From positions 1-64,000 of the forward strand of contig CALEJB010000009.1 in assembly GCA_937898675.1 (NCBI GenBank): 64,000 nucleotides of DNA. The letters are read 5' to 3'. The notes beneath the pieces are model-generated. The model did not search any database and was not told the origin of the DNA. It saw only the letters and a program-made list of their open reading frames with translations. Below, one piece after another: positions 1-8,518 of this stretch. The number at the start of each line of letters is the position of its first letter. Within the stretch, counting starts at the first letter, position 1. The position numbers and the translations under genes are program-made. This DNA comes from an uncultured Prevotellaceae bacterium. GTDB lineage: Bacteria; Bacteroidota; Bacteroidia; Bacteroidales; Muribaculaceae.

Positions 1-53
1 GCAAAGATAACTTTTATTGTTTATTCTTTCATGACACAGTTCAATTTACACTC

Positions 54-416
54 TCACTGGTAGTCACCCATGTCTAGGTTACTGTTCTTGTACTTAAATC
101 CCTGAAAAGCTAATCGCACACCAACAGCAGGTGTGATCCATTTGCCTACATAGGCATTGAATGAAGGCATGATGCGGTCGAACAGGTCGCCACATCCTAT
201 CGGGTTCCCAATGAATGCCGATGCACCACCTTGGGCACCAACAAACCAGTGCTGACTTGCTATGCCCAGCTGTACATAGTCAGTCGTCAATGTCGGAGTC
301 AGACGATGTAAATCTGGGTTGTCAACTGTAACCCGTTGAAGGCTGTCAATCATACTTGCGTGGACGCTTGTCGCCATGGACAAGGCTAAAAGTGAAATCA
401 GAATACTTTTCTTCAT
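54..416 (-). CDS. Truncated outer-membrane beta-barrel-like protein
   Basis: A 120-residue protein starting at the ATG at 414-416, where a classical signal peptide begins (MKKSILISLLALSMATSVHA). The same frame is open further upstream, but that part looks like non-coding sequence in front of the signal peptide. After a short linker the protein shows strand-like alternation (WFVGAQGGASAFIG, then FNAYVGKWITPAVGVRLAFQGF) as in the N-terminal barrel of Bacteroidales OmpA-like proteins. Those proteins are usually over 300 residues; this one stops after the third or fourth strand, and nothing resembling a continuation follows in that frame. It is therefore probably a remnant or a very small barrel fragment. 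It lies 62 bases downstream of mobA on the same strand. The family assignment is by overall look only. Confidence 0.5.
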   Translation of the reverse strand: MKKSILISLLALSMATSVHASMIDSLQRVTVDNPDLHRLTPTLTTDYVQLGIASQHWFVGAQGGASAFIGNPIGCGDLFDRIMPSFNAYVGKWITPAVGVRLAFQGFKYKNSNLDMGDYQ

Positions 417-478
417 GATGTAATTGATTTTGATATTACTAATGATACTGATATGACTTGTATTACTCATATTGATGA

Positions 479-1933
479 TTATCTGCTTCTTTTGATTTTT
501 CGACCCGCAGGTCTGACCATTGCGGCTGCCTGTAGGATGCACCTCATCCACCAGCGCTCATCATCGTCATCCTTGTCTCGTCCCCATCCAGACATATTAC
601 CGCTGCCTCCGCCGCCACAAGACTCTGCATAGGTCGTGGCCTGACTGATGTAGTTGATGGCCAACAGAAGGGCGCAGTTGATGATGTGTTGAGAATTGTT
701 TCTGAGGTCAAAGAAGCCGGACTTATCTAAAATCTCATGTTGTTCCGCATTGAGGGTAGGCAAAAGAGGCTCCATCGAAGAAGCCATCATCTTATAATAC
801 GTGGCATTGATGTTTGAGTGAACTATTTCAGCCTTTCTGTCAATGTCATCTCCGATGAATCTAGACATTTTGCTATGGGCTTGCTTCATTTTTTCAAGTT
901 CCGTTTTGGCATTCGATAGTTCAGATTCCGCTTCGTCCAGCATCCGTTGCTTGTCCGCCATCTTCTGATCGATGTCTTCCATCTGTTTACGGAGCTCTTC
1001 CATGCGATTGGCTAACTGCTCCTTGTCCTGTCCGTCCTCTCCAAGTTGCTGAGCGATAAGTTTTATTTCTTCGTTTATTTTTTCTTTCCGGGTCTGTAAG
1101 TTCGCTATCATCGTGGACAATCCTTTCAGTTTGATCTCGGCTCTACGAATCTGTCTTTGTAATCCTTCTCTAGTATTCTCCAACTGCTGCACCTGGTTGA
1201 TGAGGTCACGTTTGTATTCCTCTGTCGAGCGATGCCTTGCGCCTGTTTCCGCCTTATTGCTGCCACGTTCAAGCCCCCAGTGTCTGTTGACTTCCTCGTA
1301 CAGCTCATTGTGAAGTCGTGTAAAAGTTGCTTTCTCTTCCATGGGATTCTTCCCGAAAACGCTTGTCCATGAAATCCGATGGTTCATTTCGTCAATGGGA
1401 AGGACGGTACAGTGGCAATGAGGATTTGTTTCATCCAAATGAACGTAGAAACTGACGATGTTTTCCTCGCCGAATTTTCGGGCAACAAAGCCATAGACTT
1501 CAGTCGCCCATTTCTCCATGTCTTTGCTTCTCGTCAGTTTTGAGTTGTCCGCCCCTTTATTGAGATTTACGTCCTGATTTCCAAAAGCCAATTCCAACAT
1601 GCGCCCTCTACTGCCGCCGAATATCATCTGGGCAAGGATCCGCTGCTTTCTGCGTGCCTTAGCCCTTGCGTTCGGATTCATGATACCACGTGAGTTGAGG
1701 ATGTCATTCATCCTCTCGTCAATGCTCTTGGACTTGTCTATCGGCTGGACCCGTCCTCCTTTTGTGACCTCGAAATTCAGATGGGCACGAGTCGGGTCGT
1801 AATTGGCGAGGCTGTCTTTGGATTTTCTGTCCCAAAGGTTTTCTGACCAGTTGCGCTGCTGCTCATTGCTTTCCTGTTTTGATATGCCATCCTTGTTTGG
1901 ACGCACATCCATTACTTGTTTCTTTTCTGCCAT
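479..1933 (-). CDS. mobA: MobA/BmgA-type relaxase (plasmid recombination enzyme family)
   Basis: A 484-residue relaxase that would nick and covalently hold the transferred strand at oriT during mobilization. The N-terminal half has the Mob_Pre layout: a YDPTRAHLNFE motif near residues 45-55 and the metal-binding three-histidine motif HLDETNPHCH at 165-174. Roughly residues 240-360 are a long charged coiled coil, followed by a tail ending in a basic RKIKRSR stretch. It is the transfer gene that defines the surrounding region as a mobilizable element. An oriT-like palindrome sits 65 bases upstream of the start (1998-2035). Length is normal for Bacteroidales MobA proteins and no motif is missing, so it is probably functional. 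I saw no coupling protein or type IV secretion genes in the window; transfer would need help from another element or from genes to the left of base 1. Confidence 0.9.
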   Translation of the reverse strand: MAEKKQVMDVRPNKDGISKQESNEQQRNWSENLWDRKSKDSLANYDPTRAHLNFEVTKGGRVQPIDKSKSIDERMNDILNSRGIMNPNARAKARRKQRILAQMIFGGSRGRMLELAFGNQDVNLNKGADNSKLTRSKDMEKWATEVYGFVARKFGEENIVSFYVHLDETNPHCHCTVLPIDEMNHRISWTSVFGKNPMEEKATFTRLHNELYEEVNRHWGLERGSNKAETGARHRSTEEYKRDLINQVQQLENTREGLQRQIRRAEIKLKGLSTMIANLQTRKEKINEEIKLIAQQLGEDGQDKEQLANRMEELRKQMEDIDQKMADKQRMLDEAESELSNAKTELEKMKQAHSKMSRFIGDDIDRKAEIVHSNINATYYKMMASSMEPLLPTLNAEQHEILDKSGFFDLRNNSQHIINCALLLAINYISQATTYAESCGGGGSGNMSGWGRDKDDDDERWWMRCILQAAAMVRPAGRKIKRSR

Positions 1934-1997
1934 TTTTTGTTTCTATTAATCTCTTCTGCCTGAGCTTGCTCCCCGTAGGAACTCTTTCAGGAGAGGC

Positions 1998-2035
1998 AGC
2001 CTAACGAGTTAATGAATGTTAACTCTTATTAGGCT
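1998..2035. repeat. Long interrupted palindrome upstream of mobA, candidate oriT
   Basis: The left arm AGCCTAACGAGTTAA (1998-2012) pairs with a right arm at 2019-2035 made of TTAACTC, three bases (TTA) and TTAGGCT, around a six-base loop (TGAATG). Pairing is almost perfect. It lies directly in front of the relaxase gene, the usual place for oriT in Bacteroides mobilizable elements. A second small inverted repeat (TCTCCC/GGGAGA, about 2099-2116) and two copies of a TTTGTTCG motif (about 2053 and 2080) lie nearby. No nic site can be recognised from sequence alone, and a terminator or operator role is possible. Confidence 0.45.
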
Positions 2036-2183
2036 AAGAGTTTTTATAAAACTCCCTTCCTTTTGTTCGACATCATATCTCTTTGTTCGGAGGAGCAATC
2101 TCCCCATTTGGGAGAGTGAAGTTCCGATCTTTGATTGTGGCTGCCTGCTCATATTCGAGAAGATTGAAGAGTATGCCATCAAT

Positions 2184-2525
2184 TCACTTGATAAATTTCT
2201 CTACTTCGGCACTCAGCGAATAGGCAAAATATTTGCCGAAACGCTCCCGTCTGAGTAAACCCAGATCGATGAGTTCCTGAGTAAATTTCTGGACGCTTGG
2301 GCGGCTCCAATGCCATCTTTTTGCCAGTTCAATGTTTGTGACTTTGTACAGTTGTAACTGGCCTTCTTCTTGGGAACAAAGAAATCCATTAAGGATATGC
2401 TCAGTTAACCACATGAATGCGTCAAAACGAGACAGCTTGTGATTGTCTTTCGTTTTAAGGATATCCAGAAGAGTTATGTCAAACGTCATCTTGTGGATGG
2501 TTCTATTTGTCTGATTCTTTTTCAT
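2184..2525 (-). CDS. Winged-helix DNA-binding protein
   Basis: A small (113 aa) protein whose second half reads as a winged helix: NIELAKRWHWSRPSVQKFTQELIDLGLLRRERFGKYFAYSL, with a recognition helix (SRPSVQKFTQELIDLG) and a beta wing. The N-terminal half (FDAFMWLTEHILNG) looks like the helical part seen in plasmid and transposon replication or control proteins. It is the first gene upstream of mobA, with the oriT-like palindrome between them, so a role in control of mobA or in oriT processing is plausible but inferred. No exact family recognised. Confidence 0.7.
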   Translation of the reverse strand: MKKNQTNRTIHKMTFDITLLDILKTKDNHKLSRFDAFMWLTEHILNGFLCSQEEGQLQLYKVTNIELAKRWHWSRPSVQKFTQELIDLGLLRRERFGKYFAYSLSAEVEKFIK

Positions 2526-2559
2526 GACGAATTGGTTTTATTATTGTTAATGTTTATTT

Positions 2560-3048
2560 TCAACTAAAATAGGAGTCTACGAATTTCTTGTCCATTCCTT
2601 CCTCATTAAGATGCTTCTCCTGGAAGTCCTCAGATTCCTTGGATGGAAAGAATGTTGCACATTCCAGAATCAATGCCAAAGAGAAAGAAGTCGAGAATGT
2701 GTGAGGTGCGAATAGCAGAGCCACGCTTGCAATGGCCAGGAGCCGATACAAGACCTTATTCCGTCTGGTGGCGAGCATCAGCCGGACAGATGTTCTGGTT
2801 GCAAACATGAAGAATACAATGAAGGAGGAAAAGATAAAACCGTAGTCTTCGGGAAAGACTGCGAAGTATGTTACATGAAAGAAAATGAGCACGAGTTGTG
2901 TGATATTCGTTGCCATCTTTCTGGCATTGTTGTCGAATGCCAAGCGAAGCCATACCTTGATGTACGGTGGTTTGTATTTCCGATAAAGCAAAAAAGGAAG
3001 CAATATCAGTAATAAGGGAAATACGAAGAATAAGATCTTTGCTACCAT
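2560..3048 (-). CDS. Multi-pass membrane protein of unknown function
   Basis: I start this gene at the ATG at 3046-3048 (MVAKILFFVFPLLLILLPFLL), because a hydrophobic helix begins there; the frame is open 27 codons further but that stretch (MSVRPTTSTRRTVN...) overlaps the end of the upstream gene and is not protein-like. The 162-residue product has about four membrane segments (residues 3-22, 48-66, 73-91 and 104-125), then a polar cytoplasmic tail. It sits in a run of same-strand accessory genes between the relaxase region and a lipoprotein. Not recognised; perhaps part of a cargo module. Confidence 0.6.
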   Translation of the reverse strand: MVAKILFFVFPLLLILLPFLLYRKYKPPYIKVWLRLAFDNNARKMATNITQLVLIFFHVTYFAVFPEDYGFIFSSFIVFFMFATRTSVRLMLATRRNKVLYRLLAIASVALLFAPHTFSTSFSLALILECATFFPSKESEDFQEKHLNEEGMDKKFVDSYFS

Positions 3049-3088
3049 ATGTGATTTTAATAATACAGGTAATACGGATAATATGGAA

Positions 3089-3472
3089 TTAACTGTTCTC
3101 CGAGTAGATGTCGTAGGCCGTACTGACAAGCTTCAGTTTAAGCGCTTGGAATGATGCCCGACGCACGATGACCTCAATGTCAAACAGGGTCGGCTCACCA
3201 TTGTCAATCCGCTGTGCAAACGCCTTATCCCTGCGACTGATTTTTGTGATAATTCTGTCAATGTCATTTTCATAAATGTTCCAGATGCTCCGATTCACAT
3301 GGTTCTTCGGTCGGGTCGTCACCATAACATTAAGGACAAGACAAGTGGACTTGACAAGGATTTTGCCCTGTTGTGTCATATACTGCCTTTTAGCGCGAGG
3401 GATGACAGCACGGTATTTCGTGCTGTTGGCGTTGATCATGTCGGCTATCTTATATAGGAGTTCTGTTCTCAT
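3089..3472 (-). CDS. Hypothetical protein of the mobile element
   Basis: A 127-residue basic protein without signal peptide or membrane segment. It overlaps the upstream gene by four bases (ATGA-type junction at 3469-3472), so the two are likely translationally coupled. The C-terminal half (IVRRASFQALKLKLVSTAYDI) is predicted helical. I do not recognise a family. Tight coupling to the 149-aa acidic protein and the lipoprotein gene before it suggests one transcript of three or four genes. Confidence 0.6.
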   Translation of the reverse strand: MRTELLYKIADMINANSTKYRAVIPRAKRQYMTQQGKILVKSTCLVLNVMVTTRPKNHVNRSIWNIYENDIDRIITKISRRDKAFAQRIDNGEPTLFDIEVIVRRASFQALKLKLVSTAYDIYSENS

Positions 3473-3918
3473 TCCAACAGACAGAATAAGCCAAGCACTT
3501 CAGAAACCTCCATGGCCTGTATGAAGTCGAAACTTTTGGCATGTGACGTCAGATCTGATTCCAGCTCATTCTCCATCGTGTCAAGTGAGTCAAAAATGGA
3601 AATGGTCAGGTCACTGACATATTCATGGTTATCTGAGACCATGTTGAACTTAAACATGTTCTTTCCATTGGCTGTAAAGAAACAGCAATGATGCAGCTTT
3701 GCGTTGTCCTTACTTGTGCCATGATAAAGCAGCGACAGTTCCATGTCATCTTCAAGCATATCCATCACGAGGCTGATTGGCAATGCCTCCTCCAATGTGA
3801 AATACAATATGGCGGAATCGTCTGTGATGTCCGTTTCTTCGGCTGTCGTGTTTTTTATCAACTTTGGCAGCATGAGCGGAGCTAAGGCCATAAATCTGGT
3901 TACTTCGTCTTTAATCAT
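3469..3918 (-). CDS. Hypothetical acidic protein, coupled to its downstream neighbour
   Basis: A 149-residue acidic protein with alternating short strands and helices (AILYFTLEEALPISLVMDMLEDDMELSLLYHG, then NMFKFNMVSDNHEYVSDLTISIFDSLD). No signal peptide, membrane helix or known motif. Its last four bases overlap the start of the next gene, and it begins 12 bases after the lipoprotein gene ends. Function unknown; an immunity or adaptor-type fold is conceivable from size and charge, but this is speculation. Confidence 0.6.
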   Translation of the reverse strand: MIKDEVTRFMALAPLMLPKLIKNTTAEETDITDDSAILYFTLEEALPISLVMDMLEDDMELSLLYHGTSKDNAKLHHCCFFTANGKNMFKFNMVSDNHEYVSDLTISIFDSLDTMENELESDLTSHAKSFDFIQAMEVSEVLGLFCLLE

Positions 3919-3930
3919 ATCCTTGAATAT

Positions 3931-4977
3931 TTAGAGTGTTAATACATACATTTTCAAGAGTTGTTGAGGAAGGAGATAGTTTAAGGCACGTTGGTCAATG
4001 CCGAATGTCTTGGCAAATTTGACCGACTTCGGCAGTTGTGCGATGATGTTGTTGAAATGACTATGCTCCTGTGGCGTGAGTGTGGCGATCGAAAACTGGT
4101 CAATGCTGATGAACGGCTGAATAATCATCCAGAGATAGGCATTTCCCTGTGCCTTGCTCATTGTCTTCTGACTGTTGATGTCCGATATGCAGGCGGTGGA
4201 GTTTTGCAAAAGCCGTCTGACCGTCCGCATAGACATATAGACCATGGCGTCTCGTGCAGCAATCTCTCCGTTTTTCGCAGCAATAAAGATGTTCCGGCAA
4301 ATCCGTTCCGTTTCTTGTGTGATGTCAGATAACGGCTCGTTATCCATCTCATAGATGTGAATCAGGAATGAGCGGAACAAAATATCCTCCTTGCCGATGA
4401 AGTCAAGCATGGCAGCCTTATCATGGATGCCGGATTGTATGGTGTGCTTCAGTAGGCTACGATATTGAGAAAGAATATCTTTCTTGTTGGATTCTATGAC
4501 AGGAAGGCTGTCTAATACGACAAAGAAAGGCTGCGCTTCAATGACGGCCTCGTGCAGCTCATTGTCCTCATGGAATATGGATGTCTGCTCCTTGATTTGC
4601 AGAACATCCTCGTATGAGTACCGCCATGTCTCAGTCAGTCTGAGAAACTCAAAACGAATGGAGTCGTGGATTGATGCATAGTCATTTGCACAATGTAAGT
4701 CTTTAATGAATGTGGAATCCTTCATCAGAAAGTGGTAAACGGTATCTGAGATATCCTTCCATACCTTGATTTCTTTACAGAATGATGAAGTGTTGCAGAT
4801 CTTTGTTTCTTTGACGGAACTCAGATAATCCTGATATGCTCTTAACGCATCATTTGAAGATCTGAAATCAAGTTTGTCATCACTGGAGCATGATGAAAAC
4901 AGGAAAACCGTCAGGCATAATAAACATAGTTTTAATGTCAAATGTTTTGATTTTTTGAACGTGTTAAATGTGATCAT
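3931..4977 (-). CDS. Lipoprotein of unknown function
   Basis: The chosen start (ATG at 4975-4977) gives a lipoprotein signal: basic start, hydrophobic core LKLCLLCLTVFLFSSC, lipobox Cys around residue 29, then SSDDK, a Bacteroidetes-type acidic export context for surface lipoproteins. The mature part (about 320 aa) is mostly helical, with no repeats or enzyme motif that I recognise. The frame also has an ATG 13 codons upstream, which would put a polar extension in front of the signal peptide and is unlikely. It heads the cluster 4977-2560 and is divergent from the serine-recombinase-like gene. Confidence 0.7.
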   Translation of the reverse strand: MITFNTFKKSKHLTLKLCLLCLTVFLFSSCSSDDKLDFRSSNDALRAYQDYLSSVKETKICNTSSFCKEIKVWKDISDTVYHFLMKDSTFIKDLHCANDYASIHDSIRFEFLRLTETWRYSYEDVLQIKEQTSIFHEDNELHEAVIEAQPFFVVLDSLPVIESNKKDILSQYRSLLKHTIQSGIHDKAAMLDFIGKEDILFRSFLIHIYEMDNEPLSDITQETERICRNIFIAAKNGEIAARDAMVYMSMRTVRRLLQNSTACISDINSQKTMSKAQGNAYLWMIIQPFISIDQFSIATLTPQEHSHFNNIIAQLPKSVKFAKTFGIDQRALNYLLPQQLLKMYVLTL

Positions 4978-5178
4978 ATCCTTATAAATATGTTTGGGTT
5001 GATTTACAGGATGCAAAACTACTGTGTTTTGCTCAAAATATTGATATTATTTCCTAATATTTTAATTATTGGTATCATTTTATTGAGAAATAGAACCAAA
5101 CAGAACCAAATTGCTTATTTGATTGCAAAACAAAGTGTTAAAGTTGACAAATAAAGTGTCTATTAAATAATTATAATA

Positions 5179-5186
5179 TAACTTTG
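5179..5186 (+). promoter_or_regulatory. Bacteroidetes-type -7 box (TAACTTTG)
   Basis: TAACTTTG followed by CGCTCAA, 29 bases upstream of the ATG at 5216, in an AT-rich 240-base divergent intergenic region that also holds a doubled AGAACCAAA (about 5092-5109). No good TTTG -33 element is present at the usual 19-21 base spacing. The 13-mer ACTTTGCGCTCAA reappears on the opposite strand in front of the gene at 9774. Confidence 0.5.
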
Positions 5187-5215
5187 CGCTCAATATTTGC
5201 AGCAATAGGTACAAT

Positions 5216-5827
5216 ATGAGTCGCGTCGGCTATATAAATAATGCTCAATATGTTGATAATATTGAAGTGGGGGTTTCAAAGATGAAACAGCTTCAATGTT
5301 CCCCTATCCATATTGAGGACAAGGATGACAATGATCGTCTTGAATGGAAGTGTTTTCTCGGCAAACTCAATGAAGGCGACGCAGCGGTGCTTCTGTCATT
5401 TGACAATGCCTTCAAGAATCACACGGATCTGGTGTTTTTCCTGAAATACTGCCTAAGTCGGCACATTCGGATTATTTCTTTGTTCGATGGTTTGGACACC
5501 TCCGATGAGTTGTTCCCAAATGGCAGCACCAGGAATGTGCTCTCTGCCATTGTCAATGTGCGTACAGACAAGCGTGATGAAGGTTTTGATGACTTTGAGG
5601 CGGAACTCATTGCAGATAAGCACCAGGAGAAGAAACTGAAGAAATACCGCATGGTCATCAATATGTACAATGCGGGTTACAGCATCAAGGAAATCATGTC
5701 AAGGACGGGCTATCACGGGAAGAGCAACATCTACAGGATTCTCCACATGTACAATGTGGAGCTGGAATACCCAACGATGGTCCGCACAAGACACCAGTCA
5801 CCAAATATCATTCAAAGGAACCTGTAA
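5216..5827 (+). CDS. Serine-recombinase-like protein lacking catalytic residues
   Basis: A 203-residue protein with the layout of a small resolvase/invertase: N-terminal alpha/beta domain (GYINNAQ at the position of GYARVS), a core segment KLNEGDAAVLLSFDNAFKNHTDLVFFL, the usual linker helix, and a C-terminal HTH (GYSIKEIMSRTGYHGKSNIYRIL, about 155-180). The nucleophilic Ser is replaced by Ala (residue 10), and the DRLxR arginines read DNAFK. All key catalytic residues therefore seem lost while the fold and DNA-binding domain are kept, so it is more likely a DNA-binding regulator or accessory protein than an active recombinase. It starts after a clear -7 box and lies 11 bases upstream of topB, presumably one operon. 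Confidence 0.7.
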   Translation: MSRVGYINNAQYVDNIEVGVSKMKQLQCSPIHIEDKDDNDRLEWKCFLGKLNEGDAAVLLSFDNAFKNHTDLVFFLKYCLSRHIRIISLFDGLDTSDELFPNGSTRNVLSAIVNVRTDKRDEGFDDFEAELIADKHQEKKLKKYRMVINMYNAGYSIKEIMSRTGYHGKSNIYRILHMYNVELEYPTMVRTRHQSPNIIQRNL

Positions 5828-5838
5828 ACAGAATCGTT

Positions 5839-7956
5839 ATGACAGTTTATATTGCAGAAAAGCCGGACATCGCCACAGCTATAGCATCTTACTTGTGGAC
5901 TGATTATGCCGCCTGTCGGAGCAAGCACTGCTACCAGAAAGATGATGTCATCGTGACATGGGCGTTTGGCCACATTTTGATGACGGCTATGCCTGAGGAC
6001 TATGATAAGGAATATGCTGATTTTAAGAAATATCCCATATTCCCGACAGAATGGAAGAAACTCCCCTCGCCAACAGCCAAGGGACAATTTGAGTATATCC
6101 GCACTGTTTTGAAGAAGGCGGATGTCGTAGTCAATGGCGGCGACCCCGACCGTGAGGGACAGTTGCTGATTGACGAAATATTGGAATATGTAGGCTATAA
6201 GGGGGATGTGCAGCGCATTCTCATCAATGCCAAAGACAACGACAGTATGAAACGGGCGTTTGACAATATCGTGCCGAATGAACGGTTCCGTTCATTGTAC
6301 CATGCAGGCATGGGGCGTGAACGGGCAGACTGGTTAGTAGGCATCAATCTGTCGAGGGCATATACGATCAGTGCCAGGACAGGCGGGAATGGTTGTGTCT
6401 GGCGTGTAGGGCGCGTGAAGATACCCACGCTTGCTTTGGTGGTCAATCGGGAAAAGGAGATAAAAGATTTCCATTCCATCAACTACTATGAATTGAAGGT
6501 CAACCTCTCAAAGGGCGGCATCCCCTTCGCGGCAACATTGACACCATCAGCAGACGCTCCGACTGACTGCGAAGGGCGTATCATTGACCGGAAATATCTG
6601 GAGCGGATCAAGGAAGAAATCAAAAATAAAACCGCAAGGGTCACCCACTGCGAGAAGCGTAGCCAGACAGAAAGTTCGCCATTGCCTTACTCCATCGATA
6701 CTTTGCAGGTGGAAGCCAATAAGCGTTATGGCATGTCTCCGTCGAGTGTGCTTGCAAGGGTCCAGTCCTTGTATGAAAAGAAGTTCGTGAGCTATCCGCG
6801 TTCTGACTGTAATTACATCCCATCAAGCCAACACCAGGATGGTGCCCGAATCTTGAAATCCCTTGGCGATTATGGCATGGAGGCTGTACTCCATGCCGAC
6901 TCCACAATTACGAGTCGCTGCTTCAATGACAGCAAGGTCAGCGCACATCATGCGCTGATACCTACTGGAGTTGTCCCAAAAGACTTGGACGAATGGGAGC
7001 GCAAGATCTATGACATGATAGCCATGCGATACATCATCCAGTTCTTTCCCCCTTGTAAATACAACGCCATCAAATACGAAATAGAGGCTCACGGACGTAT
7101 GTTCGCAGGAGCAGGCAAGGCAGTTGTCAGTCCAGGATGGCGAAGCGTTGCGAAGTCGGATGACAAGGAGGATGAAGTCAAAGACATTCCAAACCTTGTG
7201 GTTGGCGATGAGTTTCCTATACCTGTATATATTATAGAGGATAAAAAGACCTCTCCCCCTAAGCGTTTTACGGAAGGCTCGCTGCTGGCAGCGATGACCA
7301 ATATCTGGCGTTTTGTCAACCCAGACAATCCTAACAGAGAGAAACTGAAGGAGTGCAAAGGCATTGGAACGCCGGCAACTCGTGATAGCATCATTGCTGA
7401 CTTGCTCGCCATATCGTCAGGAAAGTCTCATTCGTTTCCCTGTATTCAGAAAAAGGGCAAGGAACTCGTTCCGACTGACTTCGGTATGGCGATGATCGAG
7501 AGCATTCACGAATCATTGACCAAGCCCGACCTTACGGCAGAAATGGAGTATAATCTCTCGGCTATTGCTGATGGCAAGATGGGGTTAGGTGACTTTATGG
7601 AGCAGACCGAGAGGATGGTTCGGGAAAACATTAAGTTCGCAGAAGAGAGCTCCCCTCATATGTCATTGACGTTCAAGGCAGCTGAAGACCAGGAAGTTCC
7701 CAATAGGGAATGTCCTGTATGCCATCGTAAAACGCTTGTGCGCAAGTATTCCCCGAAGACCAAGAAGCACTTCTGGATCTGTCAGGAGAATTCTTGTGTG
7801 CATCCGACTACCATGAAACCAATCTTCTATGCGGACCTGCGGATGAAGCCTGTCATCAAGTTTTGCCCGATATGCGGTCTGCCGCTGATAAGCGTGTATA
7901 GTAAAAAGAAGAAGCAATCATACTGGTACTGTCCAAAGTGTAATGAGTTCAGATAA
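5839..7956 (+). CDS. topB: DNA topoisomerase III (mobile-element TopB)
   Basis: A 705-residue type IA topoisomerase that would pass single strands and help process transfer or replication intermediates of the element. The Toprim domain shows Glu7 (AEKP) and the DxDxE motif GDPDREGQ (Asp102, Asp104, Glu106). The catalytic tyrosine is Tyr319 in SYPRSDCNYIP, a variant of the usual YPRTDS. The C-terminus carries two four-cysteine zinc ribbons (CPVCHRK...C....C and CPICG...CPKC). Length is typical of the TopB copies carried by Bacteroidales conjugative and mobilizable elements. It is co-directional with the serine-recombinase-like gene and followed by a hairpin terminator at 8022. Confidence 0.95.
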   Translation: MTVYIAEKPDIATAIASYLWTDYAACRSKHCYQKDDVIVTWAFGHILMTAMPEDYDKEYADFKKYPIFPTEWKKLPSPTAKGQFEYIRTVLKKADVVVNGGDPDREGQLLIDEILEYVGYKGDVQRILINAKDNDSMKRAFDNIVPNERFRSLYHAGMGRERADWLVGINLSRAYTISARTGGNGCVWRVGRVKIPTLALVVNREKEIKDFHSINYYELKVNLSKGGIPFAATLTPSADAPTDCEGRIIDRKYLERIKEEIKNKTARVTHCEKRSQTESSPLPYSIDTLQVEANKRYGMSPSSVLARVQSLYEKKFVSYPRSDCNYIPSSQHQDGARILKSLGDYGMEAVLHADSTITSRCFNDSKVSAHHALIPTGVVPKDLDEWERKIYDMIAMRYIIQFFPPCKYNAIKYEIEAHGRMFAGAGKAVVSPGWRSVAKSDDKEDEVKDIPNLVVGDEFPIPVYIIEDKKTSPPKRFTEGSLLAAMTNIWRFVNPDNPNREKLKECKGIGTPATRDSIIADLLAISSGKSHSFPCIQKKGKELVPTDFGMAMIESIHESLTKPDLTAEMEYNLSAIADGKMGLGDFMEQTERMVRENIKFAEESSPHMSLTFKAAEDQEVPNRECPVCHRKTLVRKYSPKTKKHFWICQENSCVHPTTMKPIFYADLRMKPVIKFCPICGLPLISVYSKKKKQSYWYCPKCNEFR

Positions 7957-8021
7957 TCGCAGCAATACAAACACCAACTAACTTTTTTCATTTCATACGA
8001 CTAGTTTTTAATAAAACAATG

Positions 8022-8056
8022 CAGGGGTCACCTTTGGCAGGCCGCCCCTGTTTTTT
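8022..8056 (+). terminator. Rho-independent-type terminator after topB
   Basis: CAGGGG (8022-8027) and CCCCTG (8045-8050) form a six-pair GC stem, immediately followed by six T residues. It is 65 bases after the topB stop codon and oriented to end the topB transcript. Confidence 0.7.
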
Positions 8057-8155
8057 GTAGCGAAACAAAACCTGAAATAAACCATGTAGCGAAGCGTAAG
8101 TCGCTGATATTTAAAAAGAAAAATGGGGTTGTTCGTGCTTCGCTACATCGCTACA
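8056..8155. repeat. Four copies of the 8-mer TGTAGCGA in opposed pairs
   Basis: TGTAGCGA occurs at 8056-8063 and 8085-8092, and its reverse complement TCGCTACA at 8140-8147 and 8148-8155, the last two in direct tandem. The inner pair extends to 11 bases (TGTAGCGAAGC at 8085 against GCTTCGCTACA at 8137). The cluster follows the topB terminator and is not in any gene. It looks like a protein-binding array (replication initiator, transposon-end or recombinase sites), but nothing in the window identifies the binding protein. Confidence 0.65.
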
Positions 8156-8518
8156 AGAAAATAAAGCAATCTCATATGAAGCTATTATATTTCAGATGAA
8201 TGAGGGTGGTGATGCAGTCCATGCCAACAATGAATCTGCCTGCCAGGCCATTGTATGGTGGTGACCTGTGAGTGTCGTCGAAAAAGAAACTCCGTGTTAT
8301 ATGTACGGAAAAGAGAAGGCATGCCTGTTGTCAGACTTGCATTCTCCAGTACATACATCACAGAGTTTCTCGGCGACTCTCACTGGTCATTGTCCAATAC
8401 TGCGAAGGCTTTCATGCTTGCACGAAAGGCCGAGACGTGATGGACAAAAGCGATGCCAATGGCTGGCAAGGAGAAAGTCACAGAAATTTGGCATGGGCGC
8501 ATCGTGGGCAGGGCTGAG
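8156..8518. other. Non-coding or decayed stretch between topB and the xis-like gene
   Basis: About 360 bases with only short open frames (under 70 codons) in several overlapping frames on the + strand and none with a convincing start or motif. One of them (8255-8440, ending in LARKAET) has a fairly protein-like composition. A decayed small gene is possible; I can support nothing firmer. Confidence 0.4.
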
